Source: CAYYFX01 sp046330135 (GTDB lineage: Bacteria; ARS69). Taken from it: a DNA stretch of 64,000 nucleotides. Made by a program: the position numbers and the translations under genes. Positions 50,296-58,116 of this stretch are shown in pieces. Within the stretch, counting starts at the first letter, position 1. Each line of letters opens with the position of its first letter. The stretch lies in the NCBI GenBank assembly GCA_046330135.1, contig JAXLTI010000004.1, forward strand, positions 248,001-312,000, given 5' to 3'. The notes beneath the pieces were generated by a model. That model made no database searches. It saw only the letters and a program-made list of their open reading frames with translations, and was not told the DNA's origin.

Positions 50296-50340
50296 ACGTC
50301 GGATTCGACGTCTCGATCGCGCGAATCCGTCGCTTTCGAC
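50296..50340. promoter_or_regulatory. Pair 1 of CGTCG-N4-CGACG palindromes, 31 bp apart
   Basis: CGTCGGATTCGACG at 50296-50309 and CGTCGCTTTCGACG at 50327-50340. The start-to-start distance is 31 bp, about three helical turns, so two dimers could bind the same DNA face. It lies upstream of the lipase gene. Confidence 0.6.
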
Positions 50341-50554
50341 GTTTCCCTCGCGCGCGCTACCCGGGCGAACACGCCAGCCCGCTCGAGAAAACGCTTACTC
50401 GCCAGCCGTTTGCAGTGATGATCGCCCGGCTTTGCGGTTGGCGGCACGCGTCGTGCTTGCGCGATTGAGGAGCGTTGCTCGCGCGGGGGGTCGGGGATGA
50501 ACTGGGAGGACGGCGGGGCCTCGACGGGATGGAGGCGGTTTCCCCGCGAGCGGG

Positions 50555-50578
50555 TCGGGGGGCCTGAAAGCCCCCCGA
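50555..50578 (-). terminator. Hairpin downstream of the small secreted-protein gene
   Basis: A 9-bp perfect stem TCGGGGGGC/GCCCCCCGA with a 6-base loop lies 20 bases after the stop at 50598. There is no T-tract. Confidence 0.5.
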
Positions 50579-50597
50579 CGCCCGCGAACCGTCGAGA

Positions 50598-50819
50598 TCA
50601 GAGCCCCAGGGTCTGGATCAGCACGGGGAGCGCCTGCACGAGCGCGTCCACGACGTCGACCTGGGGCACGAGCAGCGCGTCGTGGCCCGGAGGAGGCGGA
50701 GGAGTGGGGGGGTCCTGGCCGCCGCCGGTGGGGGTCCCGTCGGCCAACGCGATCGCCGACGTCGAAAGCACCGCACACGCCGCGAACAGGCACACACGCT
50801 TACGAATGCTGGTTGTCAT
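50598..50819 (-). CDS. Small secreted proline-rich protein of unknown function
   Basis: A 73-residue protein. Residues 1-26 form a signal peptide (CLFAACAVLSTSAIALA), followed by GTPTGGGQDPPTPPPPPG and a hydrophobic C-terminal stretch (VPQVDVVDALVQALPVLIQTLGL). GAGGAGG precedes the ATG at 50819. The upstream region carries a close match to the sigma-54 promoter consensus. No family is recognised. The signal peptide, promoter and hairpin on both sides make it a credible gene despite its size. Confidence 0.6.
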   Translation of the reverse strand: MTTSIRKRVCLFAACAVLSTSAIALADGTPTGGGQDPPTPPPPPGHDALLVPQVDVVDALVQALPVLIQTLGL

Positions 50820-50888
50820 GGGGGGACGCCTCCTCCCCGCACTGCCGGCCGGGGCGCCCGGTCCGGGGCGGGGACGGGCGTATACCAC

Positions 50889-50904
50889 GGCAACGACCGT
50901 GCCC
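50889..50904 (-). promoter_or_regulatory. Sigma-54-type promoter of the small secreted-protein gene
   Basis: The minus strand reads GGGCACGGTCGTTGCC, matching the consensus TGGCACG-N4-TTGC at every position but the first, with exact GG to GC spacing. The predicted start is about 60 bases upstream of the ATG at 50819. Confidence 0.6.
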
Positions 50905-51027
50905 TTCACGCACCGTCAGGTGCGCGAGGGGCGCTCGAACCGTGCAAGTCCATGACGCGCGACGCGATGCGTCACGCGACAGCGCCTCACGACGCCGTCT
51001 TCGCCGCAGCGACGACCGCGCAGGACT

Positions 51028-51041
51028 CGTCGGAATCGACG
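51028..51041. promoter_or_regulatory. Single CGTCG-N4-CGACG palindrome
   Basis: CGTCGGAATCGACG, the same motif as the two pairs. It lies 110 bases ahead of pair 2. Confidence 0.55.
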
Positions 51042-51137
51042 AAACGCTCTGCGCGCTCGATGGAAGGGAGGGTTCAACTGGCGATTACAAACTGTTCCGC
51101 GGCGCTCCGGGGGGTCGACGGCCCTGATGGAGCAGTC

Positions 51138-51182
51138 CGTCACTTTCGACGAAACCGCTGCGGCAACTCGTCGCTTTCGACG
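51138..51182. promoter_or_regulatory. Pair 2 of CGTCG-N4-CGACG palindromes, 31 bp apart
   Basis: CGTCACTTTCGACG at 51138-51151 (one mismatch) and CGTCGCTTTCGACG at 51169-51182, the latter identical to the second site of pair 1. The spacing is exactly that of pair 1. It ends 32 bases ahead of the GyrI-like start, where it could block or activate a promoter. Confidence 0.6.
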
Positions 51183-51214
51183 AATTCTCGGGGCGCTCCG
51201 TGAAAGGAGAGGTC

Positions 51215-51676
51215 GTGGACTACTCCGTCGTCCTCCTCGACAAGCTGCCGCAGCCCATCCTGTCGATACGGAGCCGCGTGAAGCGCGGCGACGTAGGCCG
51301 GGCGCTCGAGGAGGGTGTCGCCGAGATTCAGGCGTATCTCGCGCGGATCGGCCGCGAGTCCGTGGGGCCGCCGTGCGCGCGGGTCCGTCTCGTGGGCACG
51401 GGCGAGCTGGATCTCGACGTCGGCGTGCCCGTCCCGCACGGGCTCTCGGGCGAGGGACGGATCCGCCTCCGCCAGCTGCCGAGCGGCTCGGTGGCCGTCA
51501 CCCAGCACTACGGACCGCTCGCGCGGCTCCGCGAAGCGTACGTCGCCGTGGAGGAGTGGATCGCGCGCGAGGGGGCGGAGAGTCGCGGCGCTCCGTGGGA
51601 GATCTACTGGTCCGAGCCCTCCGAGGAGTCGGATCCGTTGGGATGGCGCACGGAGCTTCTGTGGCCGGTGGGCTAG
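51215..51676 (+). CDS. GyrI-like/AraC effector-binding-domain protein
   Basis: A 153-residue protein of the GyrI-like small-molecule-binding fold. It begins DYSVVLLDKLPQPILSIRSRV, has VRLVGTGELDLDVGVPVPHGLSGEG in the middle and LPSGSVAVTQHYGPLARLREAYVAVEEWI, the most conserved part of the family, near residue 95. It lacks a DNA-binding domain. GTG at 51215 is chosen with AAGGAG 5 bases ahead. Its stop is shared head-on with the giant regulator gene in a CTAG overlap, so transcription converges there. Confidence 0.78.
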   Translation: MDYSVVLLDKLPQPILSIRSRVKRGDVGRALEEGVAEIQAYLARIGRESVGPPCARVRLVGTGELDLDVGVPVPHGLSGEGRIRLRQLPSGSVAVTQHYGPLARLREAYVAVEEWIAREGAESRGAPWEIYWSEPSEESDPLGWRTELLWPVG

Positions 51677-54600
51677 CGCCGTCCCGCGCGCGTGTAGCGG
51701 TGGAGCCCGAACTTCCGGATGCGCCGGTGTAGCCCGGCGTCCGACACGCCCAGGTACTTGGCGGCGCGCAACACGTTCCCGCCGGTGAGCTGCAACGCCT
51801 CGATGATGAGGCGGATCTCGTGGGCGATCAGCTTCTCGCGAAGCGTGTGCGCCTTCGACGTGATGCGGTGGCCGCTCAGCGGCGGCAGGCTTGGGCTGTC
51901 CAGATCGTGCGGGTAGATCATGCCGGTGGTGGACTCGTCCACGGCGCGCTGCAAACAGGCCTTCAGCTCGCGGATGTTCCCGTCCCAGCGACAGTCGATC
52001 AGCCGCTGGAGAGCGAGCTTCTGGAGGACGCAGCGCGGCCGGCCGGCCTGCGCGAACTCGTCGAGGAAGAAGGCCGCGAGATCCTCGATGTCCTCCGACC
52101 GCTCGCGGAGCGGGGGGAGGTCGAGCACGAAGCCGGACAGTCGATAGAGCAGATCCTCCCGGAAGGTCCCGTCCGCCACCCGCTGCGCGAGATTCGCGTT
52201 CGTGGCGAAGATGATGAGGCCGTCGAAAGTGTGCCACTCCGTGCCGCCCACGCGCCGGTACTTGCGCGTGTCCAGGAAGTGGAGGAGCTGCGGCTGCAGC
52301 TCGAGGGGCAGATCGGCGATCTCGTTCAGGAACAACGTGCCGCCCTGCGCGGCGTCGATGTGTCCCGGGCGGGCGTGGACGTCCGTAGCCGCTCCCGGAT
52401 CGACGCCGAAGAGGTCGGCCCCGTACAGGCTGCTGTTGGGGGGCGGCGAGGAGGTCACGAAGTCTCCATGACGGCCGGATGCTTCGTGCAGGACGTTCGC
52501 GAGGTGGTCCTTCCCCGCTCCCGTGGGCCCCTGGAGCAGGATCGTGCGGTTCTGCTTCGCGGCATGGACCCCGCGCCGGAAGATGTCCTGCATCCGCTTG
52601 CCCTTGCCCACGATCGTGTACGTGAACGCGAACTCCTCGTTGTCGATGTCGGCGCGGAGGGCCAGCATCGCGCGGTCCTTGAGCTCGTGGCCCTTCGCGT
52701 TGTGGATGCCTTCCGCCGCGACCCGAGCGATGAAGCGGAGGAAATCCCGCGCCTCGCGACCGAACAGGTCCGGCAACCCGCGGTGATCCACGTAGAGCGC
52801 GCCGAGCAACTCGTCGTTCCGGCGGATGGGCAGGGCCGCCATGGCGCGGATGCGCAGTCGACGCACGCTCTCGTGCATGCTGACGCGATCGTCGAAGAGG
52901 GCGTCGTCGCTGAAGAAGATCTCGCCGTCCTCCGCCGCGCGGCGGATGGCGTTCCGGCTGATCTCGACCGCGTCGCCGATCGACTCGCGGTCGATGTTCC
53001 GCGCGCAACGCACCTTGAGGAGTCCCGTCCGCGGATCTGCGAGCGCGATGACGCCGCGCTCGGTGAGGAGGTACGTATTCGTGATGTCGAGGATGCGATC
53101 GAGCACGTCGTCCAGCCGCCGGAGCGAGTAGATGGCGCTGCAAACGTCGCCGGCCGCGCCGAGGACGCGGCTGGACGCGGTGGAGGCTTCCGGCTCCGCC
53201 GGGACGCCCGCGGCGATCCACGACGGAATGGGCAGACCGAGGCGCTCATGCAGGACGCGCGCCTGCACGGCAGCGGCGCGCGCGGCCTGCGTGTTGCCGA
53301 GCTCGGCGAGCGCTTCGGACTGCGCGGCCAGGGTCTCCGCCGTGCGGCGCTCGGCCCCGAGGCTCACGAAGGTCTCGTACGCCGCACCCAACGCTCGACT
53401 CGCGCGCTCGGCCTGACCGAGGCGCGTGGCGACTTTCCCTTCGCTCAACGACACCCAGGCGTGCCACAGCCGCGAGTCCACGCGTTCCGCGAAGGCACTG
53501 CATTCCCGGAGCAGCTCGTGAGGCGTGGCGGAGTCTCCCCGCTCGGCGAGGATCTCCGCGCGGGCGAGCTGGACGCGGAACAGGATGACGGGCTCGTGCG
53601 CCTCCGTGGCGATTCTCGCCGCTTCGTCCAGACACACCAGCGCGTGCTTCGTCCGGCCGGCGAGACGCTCGGCGCAGCCGATCAGGTAGTAGCTCTTCGC
53701 GATGCCCCACGGATAGTCGATCTCCTTCGCCGTGCGAAGGCACTCCTCTCCGGTGCCGGCCGCCGCCTCCGGCAACGCGGCGTCGAGCTCGATCAAGCCG
53801 CGCAAGGTCTTGTGCCCCACCAGGACGAGACGGTCGTCGACCGCCTCGGCCGCGCGGATCGCTTGCTCGACGTACTGGGCGGCCTCCTGCAGGCGACCGC
53901 GATAGAGCGCGAGGCGCGCGAGGTCGTACGCGAAGTAGCTGCCCTGGCGCGGCGTGCGGGTGGACCGGTTGAGGCGCTCGGCCGCGGCGATGGCCAGGTC
54001 CGCCTCTTCCCAGCGGCCGATTTCCGTGAAGATGTGCGCGAGGTTCTGGTACGAGCGCGCGGCCTGCATGCGTCGGCCCTGCTCGAGGTATTTCTCGGCG
54101 GCGCGGCGATGGAGCCGCAGCGCGCGCACCGCGTCGAGGAGGAACCAATGGCAGATGGCCTGGTTGCCCCAGACGGCGGGAACGAGGTCCTGCGCGTTCG
54201 ACCCGCGGGCGTGCTCCTGGGCGCGAGCGTGCCACGCGAGCGCCGCTTCTCCGTTGCCGGCGCGCCACTCCAGGATGCCGAGGTAGAGCTCCGCGCGCCC
54301 GGCCACCTGCGGCAGCGAGTTCTCCAGAGCGACCTCCCGAGCCGCGGTCAGCGAGGCGCGCGCGGCCTCCCGCTGGCTCCCGCGGGTCTCGCACAGGCCG
54401 ACCTCCGCCAACGCCCGCGCCTGGAGCTCCGGGTACCTCGCGATCGTTTCGCACGCGAGCAGGCCGGAGAGCACGAGCTTCCCCTCGTCGCGACGCCCGG
54501 CCCCCACGAGGCACATTCCCTTGAGGATCTGGACGGAGATGGCTCCCTCCCCGGCCGCGTCGGCGCCGTGCACGCCGCGCAGCAACTCGTCGGAGACGGC

Positions 54601-56820
54601 CACCGCATCGTCGAAGTGACCGTTGACGAAGAGAGTGCTCATCCACTCGGCCGCGAAGGACGGCAGGGAGGCTCGCTCGGCGTCGTCGTACAGCGCCCAC
54701 GCGCGACCGAAGAAGCGGCCCGCCTCCAGGAAGGCGCCGGCGCGCGCTCGTGCCTGCGCGGCGCGGATGTACTGCTGGCGCGCTTGCGCAGTCTCGCCCG
54801 CCTTCTGCAGATGTTCCGCGACGCTGCCGGCCCGCGACCCGTCCGCGTCCACGCGCCGGAGCGCTTCGGCCACGTCGAGGTGGATCTTCCGACGGACGTC
54901 GGGGTGGACGGCCGCGGCGATCTCGCGGGCGATCACGGGGTCACGGAACCGGAGACTCAAGGATGGACCGGGCGCGTACACGCAGAGGCCCGCGCGCACC
55001 GACTCGGTCAGGAAGTCCCCGGCGCCGTGGTGGCCGGGAGCCACCACGCCCAGCAGCAGCTCGTCGACGTCGCCGCCCGCGACGCACGCCGCGCGCACCT
55101 GCGCACGCAGGCGTCCGGGGAGGCGACGGAGCGCCAGCACCGCGCGACCGCGCGCGGTGTGAGCGGAATCCGGAGACGCCAGCTTCGCGGCGTCGAGGCG
55201 CCAACCGCCCTCGGTGCGGACGATCGCGCGGCGCCGGGCGAGGGAGAGGAGCGCCGCCTCGATGCGCCCGGGGTTTCCGCCGGTCTCGTTCCGCAGCCAC
55301 TCGACGAGCGTCCGCATCTCCTCCTCGTCGAGCGGCGGGCGGGCGGCGGTGCCCACGTGCGCAGAGCCGAGGTGCGCCGCCACGAGCTCCTGGATCTCGC
55401 GGGGCTCGAGCGGATGGAGCACGATCTCGAGAACGTCGGGGCCGCGGAAGTCGTCGAGGAATGGCGCATCCGGTCCCGAGCGGGCCACGACGAAGAGCAC
55501 CACCCCGGGATCCAGGCGCGCGCGGGCCGCCTTCAGCGTCTCCAGGCTGTCCAGATCCGCGCACTCGAGCGAGTCGAACACGTAGAGACGCGGCTGAGCC
55601 GGGTCGCCCTCCTTCGGGAGGAGGGCGTCCAGGATGCGCTCCCGGCCCGCCTCGGAGAGGTGCTGCGGCGGGATGACCCCGCTCGACTCCGCGTCCGGAC
55701 CGCGCGCGCCGGCAACGTCGAGAATGCCGTCGGGCGTATGGACGCCTCGGAACACGCCGAACGATCCCGCCTGCGGATCCCGCGCATCCGCGCGAGTCAC
55801 GCGCACTCCCATGCGCGCCGCCCGGCGCACGATCTCGTCCGCGAAGCGGCTCTTCCCGATGCCTTCCTCACCCGTCACGAGCACCGTGCGGACGGGGCCG
55901 GGCTCCTGCAGCAGCGCGAGCGCGGACTTCGGGAGATCGTCGCTCCCGATGTGACGGAACGTGGGCCACAACGTCAGCCCCTGGCCGGCTGCGTCGTGCG
56001 CCGGGTCCGCGGTGCGTCCGAGGATCGCCAGGATCTCGGCGAACGCGTCCGCCGCGGAGTCGGGGCGCTCGGACGGATCCAAGGCCATCAAGGAGTCGAT
56101 GAACGCCACCCAGCCGGGACGAAGCTCCGGCGCGACATCCCCGATCGACGTGCCGGTCTCGGCGTAGGCGTCCCGCAGCTCGGCCTCGGTGGTGCGACCG
56201 ATCGGCGGACGCCCCACGATCGCTTCGTAGAGCGAGATCCCGAGAGCGTAGAGGTCCGAGCGCCCATCCAGCACCCCGCCCATCAGCTGCTCCGGCGGGC
56301 TGAACGCGAGCGTCCCCTGGACGATCCGCGAGCCCGACCGCCCGAGGAAATGCGCGTGACCGAAATCCGCGAGCGCCACGCGGTCCACTCGGCGGCGGCC
56401 GGCGCGCGTGGCCAGGATGTTCGAGGGCTTCAGGTCGCCGTGGAGGATGTTCTGACCGTGCGCGTACGCGAGGGCCTTGAGCACGCCGAGCGCCACGTCG
56501 GCGAGCGGCTCGATCCCGCCTTGCTCGTAGATCTTGCGCAGCGGCACCGCGTCCAGGTACCGCATGACGTAGTACTGACGGCATTCATCCAGCTGGCCGA
56601 AGCGGAGCGCGTGAACGATGTTCGGATGACGCAGCCGCGCGTGCAGCTCGTACTCGTTCTGGAACGCCAGGTAATCCCGAGAGCCGGGCGCGAAAGGATG
56701 ACTGACCTTCACCGCCACGAGAAGTCCGGTGTCGGTGTCCCGAGCGCGGAACACCTCGCCCGAGGAGCCCTTGCCCAGGGATGCCTGGATCTCGAGGCCT
56801 TCGATCGTGGGGAACGGCAT
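51673..56820 (-). CDS. Giant Ser/Thr kinase - STAND ATPase - TPR - GAF - sigma-54-activator AAA+ - Fis regulator
   Basis: A 1715-residue single-chain signalling protein. Residues 1-270 are a Ser/Thr kinase (Lys38 in VAVK, HGD catalytic loop 127-129, DFG 152-154). Residues about 300-680 are a STAND-like ATPase (Walker A GEEGIGKS 317-324). TPRs fill about 690-1170, a GAF domain about 1200-1390, and a sigma-54-activator AAA+ domain about 1405-1650 (Walker A GPTGAGK at 1431, FREDLLYRL arginine region). A Fis helix-turn-helix ends the protein. The GAFTGA loop that contacts sigma-54 is replaced by GAATDV (1476-1481), and Walker B reads LFLNE instead of LFLDE. GGAG precedes the ATG at 56820. It may sense via GAF/TPR and control the neighbouring lipase, secreted and GyrI-like genes. 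Confidence 0.88.
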   Translation of the reverse strand: MPFPTIEGLEIQASLGKGSSGEVFRARDTDTGLLVAVKVSHPFAPGSRDYLAFQNEYELHARLRHPNIVHALRFGQLDECRQYYVMRYLDAVPLRKIYEQGGIEPLADVALGVLKALAYAHGQNILHGDLKPSNILATRAGRRRVDRVALADFGHAHFLGRSGSRIVQGTLAFSPPEQLMGGVLDGRSDLYALGISLYEAIVGRPPIGRTTEAELRDAYAETGTSIGDVAPELRPGWVAFIDSLMALDPSERPDSAADAFAEILAILGRTADPAHDAAGQGLTLWPTFRHIGSDDLPKSALALLQEPGPVRTVLVTGEEGIGKSRFADEIVRRAARMGVRVTRADARDPQAGSFGVFRGVHTPDGILDVAGARGPDAESSGVIPPQHLSEAGRERILDALLPKEGDPAQPRLYVFDSLECADLDSLETLKAARARLDPGVVLFVVARSGPDAPFLDDFRGPDVLEIVLHPLEPREIQELVAAHLGSAHVGTAARPPLDEEEMRTLVEWLRNETGGNPGRIEAALLSLARRRAIVRTEGGWRLDAAKLASPDSAHTARGRAVLALRRLPGRLRAQVRAACVAGGDVDELLLGVVAPGHHGAGDFLTESVRAGLCVYAPGPSLSLRFRDPVIAREIAAAVHPDVRRKIHLDVAEALRRVDADGSRAGSVAEHLQKAGETAQARQQYIRAAQARARAGAFLEAGRFFGRAWALYDDAERASLPSFAAEWMSTLFVNGHFDDAVAVSDELLRGVHGADAAGEGAISVQILKGMCLVGAGRRDEGKLVLSGLLACETIARYPELQARALAEVGLCETRGSQREAARASLTAAREVALENSLPQVAGRAELYLGILEWRAGNGEAALAWHARAQEHARGSNAQDLVPAVWGNQAICHWFLLDAVRALRLHRRAAEKYLEQGRRMQAARSYQNLAHIFTEIGRWEEADLAIAAAERLNRSTRTPRQGSYFAYDLARLALYRGRLQEAAQYVEQAIRAAEAVDDRLVLVGHKTLRGLIELDAALPEAAAGTGEECLRTAKEIDYPWGIAKSYYLIGCAERLAGRTKHALVCLDEAARIATEAHEPVILFRVQLARAEILAERGDSATPHELLRECSAFAERVDSRLWHAWVSLSEGKVATRLGQAERASRALGAAYETFVSLGAERRTAETLAAQSEALAELGNTQAARAAAVQARVLHERLGLPIPSWIAAGVPAEPEASTASSRVLGAAGDVCSAIYSLRRLDDVLDRILDITNTYLLTERGVIALADPRTGLLKVRCARNIDRESIGDAVEISRNAIRRAAEDGEIFFSDDALFDDRVSMHESVRRLRIRAMAALPIRRNDELLGALYVDHRGLPDLFGREARDFLRFIARVAAEGIHNAKGHELKDRAMLALRADIDNEEFAFTYTIVGKGKRMQDIFRRGVHAAKQNRTILLQGPTGAGKDHLANVLHEASGRHGDFVTSSPPPNSSLYGADLFGVDPGAATDVHARPGHIDAAQGGTLFLNEIADLPLELQPQLLHFLDTRKYRRVGGTEWHTFDGLIIFATNANLAQRVADGTFREDLLYRLSGFVLDLPPLRERSEDIEDLAAFFLDEFAQAGRPRCVLQKLALQRLIDCRWDGNIRELKACLQRAVDESTTGMIYPHDLDSPSLPPLSGHRITSKAHTLREKLIAHEIRLIIEALQLTGGNVLRAAKYLGVSDAGLHRRIRKFGLHRYTRAGRR

Positions 56821-57044
56821 GTCCGCGACTCCGACCGGGGGAATTCGCGGTGGACGGTAGCACCGGCGTCGGGGGCGCATCAACGTCGATGCCGCCGGAC
56901 GCTCCGATCTCGTGCGCCGGCCGGATCGCGGCGCGCCTCGGACGGCTTCGATCTCGGCGGCGCTCCGACGTGCCGCCGGGGGTGACGTAGGCTAGGATGT
57001 GGGCCGCGGTCGCCTCGTGAGGACCGCCGAGACGGGGAGGCGCC

Positions 57045-58106
57045 GTGGCGGCGAGCCGACCATCGCTCCGGCAGACGATCGGCTACTGGGCGCTGCTCGC
57101 CGCCGTCAGCCTGTGGGTCCTCGCGATCTTCCTGCGGCCGGCTCTGCATCACGTCGGCATCAACGACTACGAGCGCAGCCGGTTCGTTCCGATGGTGGAA
57201 GGGACGGCGTACGAGCCCTACGTCCAGCGCGCGCTGCTGCCCCTCGTCATCCGCGGACTCTCCGCGCTCGTGCCGGAAGGAGGCCGCGCCGCCCTGACGC
57301 GGACCGTCGAGGCGCACCTCTTCCTGCATCGCGTCTTCGCGAAGCTCCACTGGGAGCCCGCGCAAGCGCACCGGTACCTGCTGGCATCTCTCCTGATGCT
57401 CCTCAGCTACGTCGGGTTCGCGCACCTCAGCGCGCGGCTCGCGATCGTCACCAGCGGACTGACGGACGACCTGCGCACGCGCGCCCTCATCGGCGTTCCG
57501 GCCCTCCTCGGCCTGCCGCCGTTCCTCATCTACACGTCCTTCCTCTACGATCCGGTGCAGCTCTTCCTCTTCGCCGCGGCACTGTTTCTTCTGGCGACCC
57601 GTCAGATCGCGAAGTTCGCCGGCCTCTTCCCCCTCTGCTGCCTCAACAAGGAGACCGCGGTCCTCCTGATCCCGATCTTCGCCCTGATGTTCCGCGACCT
57701 CTCGCCCCGGAGCCGGTACCTCGGCACGCTCGCGTGGCTCGTGATCTGCTACGTCGCGGTGAAGGCGACTCTGATCCTGGCGTTCCGGGCGAATCCCGGC
57801 GCGGTCGTGGAGCAGCACCTGTTCGACCACAACTTCCATTGGCTCACCCGCCCCTGGACCCTCGCGGATCTCCTCGGGTGGTCCGGCGTGGGGTGGCTGC
57901 TGCTCTTCCGGTGGAGGGAGAAGCCGCGACTCCTGACGACGTCCTTCGTCTGCATCCTGCCTCCCCTCGTCGCCTTCGCGCTCGTCCTCGGTTACGTCGA
58001 CGAGTGGCGCGGGTACTACGAGGCGTACCCCGTGGCGGTGGGCCTCGTGACCGACACGCTTCGGCGATTCCGGCCGGTCCTTCTCAGCGGATCCTCTGCA
58101 GGCTAG
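57045..58106 (+). CDS. Polytopic membrane protein of unknown function
   Basis: A 353-residue protein with about eight membrane helices, from WALLAAVSLWVLAIFL near residue 15 to LPPLVAFALVLGYV near 310. A loop after the first helix (VGINDYERSRFVPMVEG) and the charged motif LCCLNKETAVLL near 200 recall glycosyltransferase-C-type or mannosyltransferase-like membrane enzymes, but no signature is complete. The start is GTG at 57045. It precedes the NCS1 transporter by 10 bases, so the two may be co-transcribed. Confidence 0.65.
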   Translation: MAASRPSLRQTIGYWALLAAVSLWVLAIFLRPALHHVGINDYERSRFVPMVEGTAYEPYVQRALLPLVIRGLSALVPEGGRAALTRTVEAHLFLHRVFAKLHWEPAQAHRYLLASLLMLLSYVGFAHLSARLAIVTSGLTDDLRTRALIGVPALLGLPPFLIYTSFLYDPVQLFLFAAALFLLATRQIAKFAGLFPLCCLNKETAVLLIPIFALMFRDLSPRSRYLGTLAWLVICYVAVKATLILAFRANPGAVVEQHLFDHNFHWLTRPWTLADLLGWSGVGWLLLFRWREKPRLLTTSFVCILPPLVAFALVLGYVDEWRGYYEAYPVAVGLVTDTLRRFRPVLLSGSSAG

Positions 58107-58116
58107 GATCGCGCGG

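Larger units (their letters stand above)
50192..50597. other. Lipase upstream region with paired palindromic sites
   Basis: A 406-base gene-free region. It holds two 14-bp palindromes (50296-50309 and 50327-50340), a TTGACA on the minus strand (50244-50239) that could serve as a -35 for the lipase gene, and the hairpin at 50555-50578. Confidence 0.6.
50820..51214. other. Divergent intergenic region with sigma-54-like promoter and three palindromic sites
   Basis: A 395-base gene-free region between the small secreted gene and the GyrI-like gene. It contains a sigma-54 promoter match on the minus strand (50889-50904), a single palindrome at 51028-51041 and the second pair at 51138-51182. Confidence 0.6.

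Noticed and set aside
50442..50457. Sigma-54-like pattern (GGCACG with GC at the right spacing) on the plus strand
   Set aside because: It points away from any gene before 51215 and has mismatches in the -12 element, unlike the better minus-strand match at 50889-50904.
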